The notes under the pieces were generated by a model, which saw nothing but the letters and a program-made list of their open reading frames with translations, was not told the DNA's origin and ran no database searches. From Desertimonas flava (GTDB taxonomy: Bacteria; Actinomycetota; Acidimicrobiia; Acidimicrobiales; Ilumatobacteraceae), in NCBI RefSeq assembly GCF_003426815.1, contig NZ_QKYK01000034.1, positions 1 through 60,194 of the forward strand: a stretch of 60,194 nt of DNA, given 5' to 3'. The translations under genes were made by a program, and so were the position numbers. This document shows positions 7,580-15,898 of this stretch, one piece after another. Positions within the stretch are counted from its first letter, which is position 1; the number at the start of each line of letters is the position of its first letter.

Positions 7580-8179
7580 TCAGCGCCTCTCGGCGAATCC
7601 GTAGGGAACGGACGTCATGTCCGGCGGCGGGCCGTCGTGCACGTTCGCCAGCTGGCCACGGATGGCGCCGTCAGGGAACTCGCCCGTGTGCACGTTGACG
7701 TAGTAGCTCGTCGGATTGGCGAGGATGTCGGCGACGATGCTCTCGGGCTCGCCCTCCTCGCCGATGAGCGGGAACTTGTCCTCCTCACCCTCGGTGAGGC
7801 AGTCGGCCGCGTCTCCCTCGAGCGGGAAGGCGAGGGCGGCGACGACCGGGCCGTTCTCGCCCTCGGCGGCGCGATGGATGTGGGCCATCCCGGTGGCGCC
7901 CGGCTCGAACGTCGGGTCGATACCCGCGGCGGTGATGACGTAGCACAGCGTCGTCGGGTCGCCGTCGATGCCGAACACGTAGGCGGTCCCGGCTCCGTCG
8001 GGATCACCGACGCCCGTCGCACCGTCCGGCCCGACCTCGTTGGCCCCCGAGAGCACGGTGGTGAGCACGGCGTTCTCGTGGCCTGCACCGGCCATCGAGG
8101 ACGACAGCAGCGAGAGTGCGGCGACGCCGGCGCCGGCTGCCCCGGCGATGGCGATGACGCGGGTTCGATCGATGGACAT
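7580..8179 (-). CDS. Secreted CHRD-domain protein
   Basis: A 199-residue protein. ATG 8179-8177 is preceded by a strong GGAGG site and gives a signal peptide (RTRVIAIAGAAGAGVAALSLLSSSMAGAGHE). The mature part is one CHRD domain: LSGANEVGPDGATGVGDPDGAGTAYVFG, then AHIHRAAEGENGPVV, with the diagnostic HIH, and YYVNVHTGEFPDGAIRGQL at the end. CHRD domains are beta-sandwich modules of extracellular proteins; no enzymatic role is established. It is convergent with the broken sigma gene and divergent from the secreted peptidase at 8372. Confidence 0.85.
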   Translation of the reverse strand: MSIDRTRVIAIAGAAGAGVAALSLLSSSMAGAGHENAVLTTVLSGANEVGPDGATGVGDPDGAGTAYVFGIDGDPTTLCYVITAAGIDPTFEPGATGMAHIHRAAEGENGPVVAALAFPLEGDAADCLTEGEEDKFPLIGEEGEPESIVADILANPTSYYVNVHTGEFPDGAIRGQLANVHDGPPPDMTSVPYGFAERR

Positions 8180-8371
8180 GGTGGACCTCCGTGAGAGTGG
8201 GTTGCTCGTTGATGCACGGTGTGTTCGAAGCCGCCCCCCACGGCGGATGCCGCCGCGTGAGCACGAGTCGGCGACGGTGAGTGATCCGGCTGCTGCTCGT
8301 GCTCCGAACGGAGCCACTACGACACCTCGGCTCGCCACGCACGTTCGGCGGGGCGACGGAAGGAGAGAACC

Positions 8372-11317
8372 ATGAACCGGATCTCGGCGATCATCGCCGC
8401 GGTTGCACTGCTCGCCGGCATGGCGACCCCTGCGTTGTCCGCACCGGACCTCCCGTCGTCAGCCGCGCGATCGGCGGCGCCGGTGGAGGGCGACGGCGTC
8501 TTTCGGCCGTACGGTGCACCGGGCGGTCTGATGGACGAGTTCGCCACGTTGGCGCACGACCACCCGGACATCACCAAGCTCGTCACGATCGGCGAGACCG
8601 TGAACGGCGACGACATCGTGGCGCTCAAGGTGTCGTCACAGGCCCGGCTCGTCGAAGACGGCGACCGGCCGGCCACGCTGTTCCTCGCCGCCCAGCACGC
8701 TCGCGAGTGGATCACGCCGGAGATGGTCCGCCGTTTCGCCCAACACGTGCTCGACGGCTACGGGAGCGACCCCACGCTCACCGACCTGGTGGACAGCACC
8801 GAGTTGTGGTTCGTGCCGGTCGCCAACCCCGACGGCTACGACTACACGTTCACACCGGGCAACCGGATGTGGCGCAAGAACCTGCGCGACAACGACGGCG
8901 ACGGCCTGATCACGGGAGCGGACGGCGTCGACCTCAACCGCAACTATCCGACCCGCTGGGGCTACGACGACGAGGGCTCGTCGCCGGACGCCGGCAGCGA
9001 CAACTACCGGGGGAGTGCACCGGCGTCCGAACCCGAGACGCAGGCCGTGGACTCCCTGATGGCGAGGGTCGGCTTCGAGTTCGTCATCAACTACCACTCC
9101 GCGTCGGAGGACGTGTTCTACGGCACGGCATGGCAGGGGTCCACGCCGACGCCCGACGACGCCGTGTACGACGCATTGGCCGGCGGTGACGCCGTCCCCG
9201 GCTATCGACACGGCCTGACCGGTGATCTCTACATCGCCAACGGCGTCACCGACGAGCACGCCCACGTCGCCTACGGCTCGCTGTCGTTCCTGGTGGAGAT
9301 GAGCACGTGTGCGGCGGCGGCGTCGAGCGACTCGACCGACGACTGGGAGCCCGCCGGCTGCAGCAATCCACTGGCCTTTCCGGACGACGAGGCGCTCATC
9401 GAGGCCGAGTTCCGCCGGAACCTGCCCTTCGCCCTCGCCGTGGCCCGATCCGCTCCGGACCCCGACGACCCGGTGACCGTGTCGGGGCGCGAGACGCCCG
9501 AGTTCGTCGTCGACGCCTTCGACATGTCGTATGGGGTCGATCAGCCGGTGGCCGTCGTCGCCCGGCGCGATCAGGACGACCGACGGCTGGAGTTCAGCGT
9601 GAACGGCGGCCCCGTTCGGCACGTCGCCGTCAGCGAGTGGGAGGGCGGCGAGCGCTACGGAGACGAGCGCGACCGCTACTACGCCGAGTTCCGTGGCGAG
9701 ATCACCGGGACCCGGCCCGGCGACTCGGTCGAGGTGTGGTTCACAGCCCGCCGCGACGGCCGTGCGGTGACGAGCGAGCATTTCACCTACAGCGTCTCCA
9801 CCGAGATCGGCGCCACCGCGCTCGTCGTGGCGAACGAGGACTACCTCGGCGTGAATCCCGAGTACCCGGCGGGCACCGACGGACCGAAGTACGTCGACGA
9901 GTACGCCGCCGCCCTCGACGCCAACGGCATCAGCCACGCCACCTGGGATGTCGACAGGCAGGGCGTCCCGCACCCGTTGGGCGTGCTCGCCCACTTCGGT
10001 GTCGTCGTGTGGGAGACCGGTGACGACCGGCTGCCCCAGGACGCCGAGGACGCGCTCACCGACACCTTCCTACTCGGGCCGGTTCCCGACATCGCCGTCG
10101 CCGAGCGGCAGTACGAGCTCACGATCGCCATGCGCGACTACCTCAACGAGGGCGGCAAGCTCCTCCAGGCGGGCGAGAACGCCCAGTACTTCGGGCTGCT
10201 CGGTCGGTCGCTCGGTGGGGTCTACGCAGGGCTCGCCGGTGCACCCGATCAGGACTGCGTCGTGTCGGCCGACTTCCTCGCCGACTGCCTCCTGCTCTCC
10301 GACGACTTCGCGCAGTACTACCTCGGGGCCAACCACCGCGCTCCGGTCGTCGACCCGGTCGGCATCGACGGCGCCGGACCGCTCGATGGGCTGACGGCCG
10401 ACATCGGCGGTGCTGCACTGGCCGACAACCCGCTCGACGAGGCGGGCGGCTTCTCGCTCACCAGCGACGTGTTACCGGCTGCGGACCACCCGCAGTTCGC
10501 AGGCGAGGCGGCGGGCACGTACCACGGCGAGAGCAGCGTGAATCCGTTCGGCCCGGTGGAAGGATCCCGCTATGCCGGTGCGCTGCGGGGACCGGCGTCG
10601 TACCGGCGGATCGGTCGCACCATCGACCTTGCCGATGTCGCCGCGTCCGACGTACCGACGTTGCAGATGCAACTGTCATACAGCACGCTGCAGACGTTCC
10701 ATGGTGTGATCGTCGAAGCGGCCCCGGCCGGCACGGATGACTGGACGACGCTGCCCGACCTCGAGGGCCGCACGGTGCCGCTGCCGCCGTCCACGTGCGC
10801 GGACGGCTCGCTGCTCCGGCTCCATCCCTTCCTCAGCCACTACCTGTCCGGCGGGAACCCGTGCGAGCCGACCGGCACGACAGGGTCGTGGAACATGTTC
10901 ACCGGCGAGTCGAACGGCTGGGTCGAGGCCGCGTTCGACCTGTCCGCCTACGCCGGCGGGCCGGTCGCGATCAAGGTCAGCTACGTGACCGACATCGTCG
11001 ATCTCGGCGTGGGCGGTGGCATCGGTGTGTTCGTCGACGACACCCGGCTCGTCGTTGGAGGCGCAGTCGTCGAGTCCGACGGGTTCGAGCAGGACGGTGG
11101 CGCCTGGGCCGTCGAAGACCCTCCGGTGGGCAGTCCGCCCGTCGAGGGGGACTTCGTCGTGGCGGGCGAGCTGATCGCGCTGTCCTCCGCGGTCACCACC
11201 GAGGACACGGCGCTGCTCGGGTTCGGCCTCGAGTCGTTGGCCACGCCGACCGAACGAGCGGACGTGCTGGGCCGCTTGATCGAGCCGCTCGTGGGCGAGT
11301 CGCGGTCGACCGGCTGA
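8372..11317 (+). CDS. Large secreted M14 zinc carboxypeptidase
   Basis: A 981-residue exported metallopeptidase. Residues 1-23 are a signal peptide. The catalytic domain spans about 45-360: zinc ligands His109 and Glu112 (QHAREW) and His242 (INYHSASE), substrate-binding DLNRNYP near 188-193, and general base Glu309 (SFLVEMST). A long C-terminal region (about 370-981) contains a beta-sandwich-like segment, a GATase/ThuA-like stretch (ALVVANEDYLG...VVVWETGDD), and a lectin-like module near 850-940 (WVEAAFDLSAYAGGPVAIKVSYVTD) resembling C-terminal domains of secreted M6/M14 peptidases. A good AAGGAG site precedes ATG 8372. It probably digests extracellular protein. The stop is 2 bp from the convergent LysR gene. 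Confidence 0.88.
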   Translation: MNRISAIIAAVALLAGMATPALSAPDLPSSAARSAAPVEGDGVFRPYGAPGGLMDEFATLAHDHPDITKLVTIGETVNGDDIVALKVSSQARLVEDGDRPATLFLAAQHAREWITPEMVRRFAQHVLDGYGSDPTLTDLVDSTELWFVPVANPDGYDYTFTPGNRMWRKNLRDNDGDGLITGADGVDLNRNYPTRWGYDDEGSSPDAGSDNYRGSAPASEPETQAVDSLMARVGFEFVINYHSASEDVFYGTAWQGSTPTPDDAVYDALAGGDAVPGYRHGLTGDLYIANGVTDEHAHVAYGSLSFLVEMSTCAAAASSDSTDDWEPAGCSNPLAFPDDEALIEAEFRRNLPFALAVARSAPDPDDPVTVSGRETPEFVVDAFDMSYGVDQPVAVVARRDQDDRRLEFSVNGGPVRHVAVSEWEGGERYGDERDRYYAEFRGEITGTRPGDSVEVWFTARRDGRAVTSEHFTYSVSTEIGATALVVANEDYLGVNPEYPAGTDGPKYVDEYAAALDANGISHATWDVDRQGVPHPLGVLAHFGVVVWETGDDRLPQDAEDALTDTFLLGPVPDIAVAERQYELTIAMRDYLNEGGKLLQAGENAQYFGLLGRSLGGVYAGLAGAPDQDCVVSADFLADCLLLSDDFAQYYLGANHRAPVVDPVGIDGAGPLDGLTADIGGAALADNPLDEAGGFSLTSDVLPAADHPQFAGEAAGTYHGESSVNPFGPVEGSRYAGALRGPASYRRIGRTIDLADVAASDVPTLQMQLSYSTLQTFHGVIVEAAPAGTDDWTTLPDLEGRTVPLPPSTCADGSLLRLHPFLSHYLSGGNPCEPTGTTGSWNMFTGESNGWVEAAFDLSAYAGGPVAIKVSYVTDIVDLGVGGGIGVFVDDTRLVVGGAVVESDGFEQDGGAWAVEDPPVGSPPVEGDFVVAGELIALSSAVTTEDTALLGFGLESLATPTERADVLGRLIEPLVGESRSTG

Positions 11318-11319
11318 TG

Positions 11320-12243
11320 TCAGGCGGTTTGCAGCGACGGCACGGGCGGCCGACGGCCGAGGTGGGTGTGAAGCAGCGAGACGAAGTCGTCGACGAGGTC
11401 GCTGCGATCGTGGCGTGTCGCGGTGTACCACGTGCGGCGTTGGGGCGGATCGCCGATGGCGACGGTGGCGATGTCGGAGGTGTCGACATGCGGCGCCACG
11501 AGCCACGACGGCATCACCGTGACGTCACGGCTCGTGGCGACCATCTCGATCAGCAGGTCGGTACCGACGGCGGCGGTCGTCAGGCGGGCCGGCCGAGCGC
11601 CGGCCGGGATCGGCAGGGGAACGGGGGGCAGCCTCGTCTGGTCGTACGTGTCGCACAGCACGACGTGCACGTCGTCGAAGTCGTCGGCGGTGACCCGCTT
11701 GCGGCTCGCCCAGGGGTGCGATGCGCTGACGACGGCGCGCAGCTCGTCGTCGAACAGCCGGTCGAGCCGGACCCGGTTGACGTCGCCGTCGAGCTTGGTG
11801 ACGAGGGCGACGTCGATCCGCTCGTCGAGCAGCGCGGCGAGCGGGTCGTCGTCGGGCAGCTGCTCGATGCGCAGCTGCGTGCCCGGGAGACGCTCGCGCA
11901 TCGAACGGACCACGGCGGGCATCCACTGGTAGTTGGTGGAGCACTGCGACGCGATGCGCAGCGGACGCCGGCGGCCGTCGGCGAGCTCGACGAGATCGTG
12001 CCGGGCCGCTCGGATCTCGGCCAGGGCGAGACGGGCGGCGCGCAGCATGCGCCGGCCGGCGGCGTTGGGGACGAGGCGCCGGCCGCGCCGCTCGAACAGC
12101 GGCGTGGCCAGTCGCTCTTCGAGGCGCAGCAACCGCTGGCTGAGCGCCGGCTGGCTGACGTGGAGATGGCCGGAGGCGGCGGTCAGCGTGGCGTGCTCGG
12201 CGAGGGCATCGAGGAGCTCGAGGTCACGCACGTCGATATCCAT
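11320..12243 (-). CDS. LysR-family transcriptional regulator
   Basis: A 307-residue LysR protein. The N-terminal winged helix (LELLDALAEHATLTAASGHLHVSQPALSQRLLRLEERL) is followed by a periplasmic-binding-like effector domain (RPLRIASQCSTNYQWMPAVVRSMRERLPG...). The wording of the effector domain leans to the MetR/CysB side of the family, though the ligand cannot be named. It is divergent from the four-gene redox operon starting at 12315, with 71 bp between. This is the classic arrangement for a LysR protein that controls its neighbour and itself; the candidate operator is at 12279-12297. Confidence 0.88.
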   Translation of the reverse strand: MDIDVRDLELLDALAEHATLTAASGHLHVSQPALSQRLLRLEERLATPLFERRGRRLVPNAAGRRMLRAARLALAEIRAARHDLVELADGRRRPLRIASQCSTNYQWMPAVVRSMRERLPGTQLRIEQLPDDDPLAALLDERIDVALVTKLDGDVNRVRLDRLFDDELRAVVSASHPWASRKRVTADDFDDVHVVLCDTYDQTRLPPVPLPIPAGARPARLTTAAVGTDLLIEMVATSRDVTVMPSWLVAPHVDTSDIATVAIGDPPQRRTWYTATRHDRSDLVDDFVSLLHTHLGRRPPVPSLQTA

Positions 12244-12278
12244 AACGAGAGGTTAGAGCAATGATCAAACATCCGTCG

Positions 12279-12297
12279 TGGACGAATACATCGTCCA
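12279..12297. promoter_or_regulatory. Candidate LysR operator
   Basis: Perfect 7-bp arms TGGACGA and TCGTCCA around ATACA, in the 71-bp gap between the LysR gene and the operon it is divergent from. The size and dyad fit LysR binding sites, which have T and A at the ends of a short dyad. Confidence 0.5.
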
Positions 12298-12314
12298 TCC
12301 CTACCGTGGCGCCC

Positions 12315-12929
12315 ATGACCTCTTGCTCGATCGCCGTCGTGTACCACAGCGGATCCGGCCACACCCGCGTCCAGGCCGAGGCCGCCTTCGACGGCGCCGC
12401 GTCCGTCGAGGACGCCAGCGCCCACCTCATCTCCGTCGACGCCGCCGGGCAGGTCGACGATGTCGGGTGGGATCTGCTCGACGCGGCCGACGCCATCATC
12501 CTCGGCGCCCCGACGTACATGGCCGGCCCATCGGCGCCGTTCAAGACGTTCCTCGACGCGACGTCGGCGCGCTGGGCCGAGCAACGCTGGTGCGACAAGC
12601 TGGCCGCGGGGTTCACCAACTCGGCGGGGCTGTCCGGCGACAAGTTGGCCACCCTGCAGCAGCTCGCCCTGTTCGCCATGCAGCACGGGATGATCTGGAT
12701 CGGCCTCGGGCTGCTTCCGGGCAACCACACGAGCGGGGGGTCGCCCGACGACCTCAATCGGCTGGCCGCCTTCCTCGGCGCGATGGCCCAGTCGAATGCC
12801 GACGAGGGCCCGCAGCTCGTGCCTCCGCCGGCCGACCGGCGCACCGCTCAACACCTCGGTCGCCGCGTCGCCCTGCTCGCCGCTGAGCTGCGCACCGCCC
12901 GGGCCGTCGTCGCCGAGGTGGGTTCGTGA
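12315..12929 (+). CDS. Flavodoxin-like NAD(P)H:quinone oxidoreductase
   Basis: A 204-residue flavoprotein of the WrbA/flavodoxin type. The FMN phosphate loop is VVYHSGSGHTRVQAEA at residues 7-22, the second flavin loop is GAPTYMAGPSAPFKTFLD, and the third is GFTNSAGLSGDK. ATG 12315 places the phosphate loop directly at the N-terminus, as the family requires. It is the first gene of an operon in which every next start overlaps the previous stop (12926, 13324, 13520). Probable role: two-electron reduction of quinones or related electrophiles, induced by the LysR protein. Confidence 0.85.
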   Translation: MTSCSIAVVYHSGSGHTRVQAEAAFDGAASVEDASAHLISVDAAGQVDDVGWDLLDAADAIILGAPTYMAGPSAPFKTFLDATSARWAEQRWCDKLAAGFTNSAGLSGDKLATLQQLALFAMQHGMIWIGLGLLPGNHTSGGSPDDLNRLAAFLGAMAQSNADEGPQLVPPPADRRTAQHLGRRVALLAAELRTARAVVAEVGS

Positions 12930-13324
12930 GCGACCGGGTCGACACGGTCGACCCGGTCGATCCGATCGACTCGGTGCTGCAGGCGTACTTCGACGGCCTC
13001 TACCACAGCGACACAGAGCGGCTTCGGGGGGTGTTCCACCAGCGGGCGATCTACGCATCGGCGACCGGCGGAGCGCTGATCGCGCTGGCGATGGACGACT
13101 ACCTCCCGATCGTGGACGCCCGCCCGTCGCCCGCGTCACGTGACGAGCCGCGGCGCGACCGCGTCGTGTCGATCGAACGCGTCGGCCCGGTGACAGCGGT
13201 CGCGCGTGTCGAATGCTCGATCGGGCCGAAGCGGTTCGATGACGTGCTCACGCTCATCCAGGTCGACGGCCGATGGCAGATCATCGCCAAGGTCTTCCAC
13301 TACGAGCTCGCCGAGGAGGCGTGA
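12926..13324 (+). CDS. SnoaL/NTF2-like (putative lumazine-binding) protein
   Basis: A 132-residue protein with the alpha+beta cone pattern of the NTF2-like superfamily: an N-terminal helix (VLQAYFDGLYHSDTERLRGVF), the FHQRAIYA strand, and terminal strands DVLTLIQVDGRWQIIAKVFHYEL. GTG 12926 overlaps the upstream TGA. Members are often small enzymes or binding proteins of unknown substrate; nothing here fixes a reaction. A perfect 12-bp palindrome (13134-13145) falls inside the gene. Confidence 0.75.
   Translation: MSDRVDTVDPVDPIDSVLQAYFDGLYHSDTERLRGVFHQRAIYASATGGALIALAMDDYLPIVDARPSPASRDEPRRDRVVSIERVGPVTAVARVECSIGPKRFDDVLTLIQVDGRWQIIAKVFHYELAEEA
13134..13145. repeat. 12-bp palindrome, CGTCACGTGACG, copy 1
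   Basis: Exact self-complementary 12-mer, inside the NTF2-like gene. Identical copies occur at 37241 and 58215. Confidence 0.6.
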
Positions 13325-13527
13325 TGCCCTACGTACGGATCGAGGTCACGGACGAGGGCGTGTCGGACGACGCCAAGGCCGACCTGATCGCCGGCACCAC
13401 CGAGCTCCTGCAACGCGTACTCGGCAAGGATCCGGCGACGACGTTCGTCGTGATCGACGAGGTCCCGCTGGCCAACTGGGGGATCGGCGGAGTCCCCGTG
13501 GCCGAGTGGCGCGCCCGGCGTGCGTGA
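13324..13527 (+). CDS. 4-oxalocrotonate tautomerase-family protein
   Basis: A 67-residue tautomerase. ATG 13324 overlaps the previous TGA and gives MPYVRIEVTDEG, so removal of Met exposes the N-terminal proline that is the catalytic base of this superfamily. The length and the GTTELLQRVLGKDPATTFVVIDEV helix-strand match the short hexameric 4-OT subunits. It is followed by nitronate monooxygenase with an 8-bp overlap. In the operon it may isomerise an enol or unsaturated ketone; the substrate is unknown. Confidence 0.85.
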   Translation: MPYVRIEVTDEGVSDDAKADLIAGTTELLQRVLGKDPATTFVVIDEVPLANWGIGGVPVAEWRARRA

Positions 13528-14497
13528 ACTGCCCCCGGTGGTCAACGCGCCGATGGCCCGAATCGCCGGTGGCGCGTTGGCAGCAGCGGTGACTCTCGCC
13601 GGCGGACTGGGATTCATCGGCGGCGGCTACGGCGATGCCACGTGGGTCGACGAGCAGCTCGACGTCGCGGCGGGGGTCGAGGTCGGGGTCGGCTTCATCA
13701 CGTGGGCGCTCGCCGATCGGGTGGCGGTGGTCGGGCGCGTGCTCGATCGTGGGGTGCGCTGGCTGTGGTTGTCGTTCGGCGACCCGTCGGTGTTCGTGCG
13801 AGCCGCACACGACCGCGGCGGGGCGGTCGTGATCTGCCAGGTGACATCCGTGGCCGAGGCGCGCCGAGTTGTCGACGCCGGTGCCGACGTCGTGGTGGCT
13901 CAGGGGCACGAGTCGGGCGGTCACGGCCGTGACGGATTGCCGATGTCCGAACTCGTCCCCGCGGTGGTCGCTGCCGTCGACCCGGTCCCCGTGCTCGCCG
14001 CGGGCGGGATCGGCACCGCCGCCGATCGGGAGCGGGCGACCGGACTGGGCGCGGCCGGCGTCGTGGTCGGCACCCGCCTGTACGCCAGCCACGAGGCGCT
14101 CGACTCGGACCCCGCCAAGCACCGCCTCGTCTCCAGCTCGATGACGCGGCGGACCACCGTCTTCGATCTCCTGAGGGGTCCGGAGTGGCCGGCCGGCCAC
14201 ACCGGGCGGGCTCTCGTCAACGGTGCCGTCGAGCGGTGGCACGGGCGTGAGCACGAGCTGCGCGCCGGCCTCGAGGTCCAGCGATCTCGATACCGGCAGT
14301 CGGCACAGGTCGACGACATGGACGTGCGCGTCGTCTGGGCGGGCACGGGCGTCTCCGACATCCACGAGATCCTTCCGGCCGGCGACATCGTCCGGGCGAT
14401 CGCGGCGCCGGCTGCTCCGGAGCAGCGGGCGGTCCCCGCCTCGGCGCGGACCGTGCCGGGCACGAGGCCGGGCTCATCACGAAGCGTCCGGCCGTGA
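13520..14497 (+). CDS. Nitronate monooxygenase-family flavoprotein
   Basis: A 325-residue FMN-dependent TIM-barrel protein of the 2-nitropropane dioxygenase / nitronate monooxygenase family. It begins PVVNAPMARIAGGALAAAVTLAGGLGFIGGG and has the active-site loop AQGHESGGHGR (His135 at the position of the catalytic His) and the flavin-phosphate segments VLAAGGIGTA and GVVVGTRLYAS. The canonical loop reads GxEAGGH; here it is GHESGGH, a mild variation. GTG 13520 overlaps the tautomerase gene. It is the last gene of the LysR-linked operon. Substrate may be a nitronate or another oxidised carbon acid. Confidence 0.85.
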   Translation: MRELPPVVNAPMARIAGGALAAAVTLAGGLGFIGGGYGDATWVDEQLDVAAGVEVGVGFITWALADRVAVVGRVLDRGVRWLWLSFGDPSVFVRAAHDRGGAVVICQVTSVAEARRVVDAGADVVVAQGHESGGHGRDGLPMSELVPAVVAAVDPVPVLAAGGIGTAADRERATGLGAAGVVVGTRLYASHEALDSDPAKHRLVSSSMTRRTTVFDLLRGPEWPAGHTGRALVNGAVERWHGREHELRAGLEVQRSRYRQSAQVDDMDVRVVWAGTGVSDIHEILPAGDIVRAIAAPAAPEQRAVPASARTVPGTRPGSSRSVRP

Positions 14498-14620
14498 TGA
14501 CGGGCGTCCACACCCGGACTCCAGGAACCGCCCATCCGCGTGGCGGTCCACGGCGAACAAGAGGTGACGGCCGCAGGTCCTGCGGTCGTCTGGGCGAGAG
14601 CCCCGAACAAGGAGTGAGAG

Positions 14621-14977
14621 ATGAGACAACTTCGAAGGTCCGTCCTGGTGGGAGCGGTCGCCCTGGGCGCAGCGGCCACCGCATCGGTCGCCGCGTCGCC
14701 GGCCTCTGCGGCCAGCACGGTCGGCGGCTGCACGACGACCCTGAGGGTCAACGCCGCCGGGGCCAGCGAGGCGAGTGTCCTGTGCACCCAAGGCTCGGGC
14801 ACGTACCGGGCCATCGTGGTGCTCCCGACCTTCTCGCTGTCGTCGCCCTCGGCGTTCGTGCCGCGGACCGGGCCCATCGTCCAGGTCGGACAGGCGTCCA
14901 CCTTCGCCTACGCCGGCGGCAACATCGGCGGCGCCCCCGTGCGCGTCCTCGCCGCCGGACCGGAGATCCTGTCGTAG
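14621..14977 (+). CDS. Small secreted protein of unknown function
   Basis: A 118-residue protein, strongly initiated (AAGGAG seven bases before ATG). Residues 1-30 form a signal peptide ending ASPASAAS. The roughly 88-residue mature part is rich in Ser, Thr, Ala and Val with two cysteines (GGC and VLC) that could form a disulfide. I recognise no family. It is followed by a strong hairpin at 14997, so it is monocistronic. Another secreted protein of the same length lies at 16840, but I see no convincing similarity between the two mature sequences. Confidence 0.75.
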   Translation: MRQLRRSVLVGAVALGAAATASVAASPASAASTVGGCTTTLRVNAAGASEASVLCTQGSGTYRAIVVLPTFSLSSPSAFVPRTGPIVQVGQASTFAYAGGNIGGAPVRVLAAGPEILS

Positions 14978-14996
14978 CCGCACTCCGGCGCGAGCT

Positions 14997-15040
14997 CCCG
15001 AGTGTCGGCGCACACCCTTCGAGGGTCGCCGACACTCGGG
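14997..15040 (+). terminator. Strong hairpin terminator after the small secreted protein
   Basis: Perfect 14-base arms, CCCGAGTGTCGGCG (14997-15010) and its complement (15027-15040). A smaller CCC-TTCG-AGGG-like hairpin lies in the loop. Nothing else explains the repeat. Confidence 0.8.
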
Positions 15041-15217
15041 TGATGCTCCGGCTTGCCGCATCACGCTGGCCAAGTCGTACCACGGAGGAGCCCACGCGTG
15101 ACGTCGATCCGAGGATCCGCGGGACGCTTCACGACGCCCGCCGATGCACGTCCCGCCGTCGCCGAGCTGCTCGCCATCGCCACGGCGGGAACGGCGAGAA
15201 CGGCGGATCGGAGGTTC

Positions 15218-15250
15218 GGAGGAGAGCGGCCGGACCGGTCGCTCTCCTCC
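15218..15250 (-). terminator. Hairpin terminator for the carboxymuconolactone-decarboxylase-like gene
   Basis: Perfect 11-base arms GGAGGAGAGCG (15218-15228) and its complement (15240-15250), 12 bp past the stop of the minus-strand gene ending at 15263. Confidence 0.7.
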
Positions 15251-15262
15251 CATCCAGCATCG

Positions 15263-15811
15263 TCAACTCGTCCAGGCCCGAGGGGTCAAGAAGGAGTCGA
15301 GCTCGACGCGTCCGGCGAGGTTGTCGATGGTGCCGACGAGACCGGCGAACGTGCACTCGGTGACGAGTTCGAGGATCGCCTCATCCGTCAGCCCGGCGGC
15401 GCGGACGCGGGCGACGGTCTCGGGTGCCACGCGGCCCCGGCCGGTGACGAGGGCGGTCGCGAAGGCGAACACCGCGCCAGCGGCGCCGTCGGACGGTTCG
15501 GCGCCCGCGCGCATCGCGTCGACGTCGCTCCTGGCGACGCCGAGACCGTCCAGCACCGTCGAGTGGAACGCGACGCCGTATGCGTTGTCAACGGCGACGC
15601 CGGTGGCGAGTCCGGCGATCTCACGGTGAACCGGGTCGAGTCCGGTGCGGCCGGCCGCCCGCCGGAGACCGTCGAACGCCTCGAGGAGGACGGGCGACTC
15701 GGCGGCGGCGGCCGCCAGGTTGGGGACGAATCCGAGCTCGCCGGCGATGCCGTCGAGCGTCGCCCGCGATCCCTCTGGTGCGGTGTCGATGGTGTGGATG
15801 TTGAGCTTCAT
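15263..15811 (-). CDS. Carboxymuconolactone decarboxylase/AhpD-like protein lacking the CxxC
   Basis: A 182-residue, all-helical protein. ELGFVPNLAAAAAESPVLLEAFDGLRRAAGRTGLDPVHREIAGLATGVAVDNAYGVAFHSTVL matches the CMD domain of peroxidase-type members such as AhpD. There the motif is E-x11-C-x2-C-x3-H; here Glu64 and His83 are kept, but the cysteines are Asn76 and Gly79. Thiol redox chemistry is therefore impossible by the usual route. ATG 15811 is supported by the start of similarity. It is divergent from the Xre regulator at 15899 with 87 bp between, so probably controlled by it. Confidence 0.85.
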   Translation of the reverse strand: MKLNIHTIDTAPEGSRATLDGIAGELGFVPNLAAAAAESPVLLEAFDGLRRAAGRTGLDPVHREIAGLATGVAVDNAYGVAFHSTVLDGLGVARSDVDAMRAGAEPSDGAAGAVFAFATALVTGRGRVAPETVARVRAAGLTDEAILELVTECTFAGLVGTIDNLAGRVELDSFLTPRAWTS

Positions 15812-15898
15812 GGGGTCCACGATGAGCCTCCCGGGGAGCCGAGGCGATTCCCCGGCGGGGAAGTGATCCCGCGTTCGGGTCGTCGTAGAGTCGGCTCG

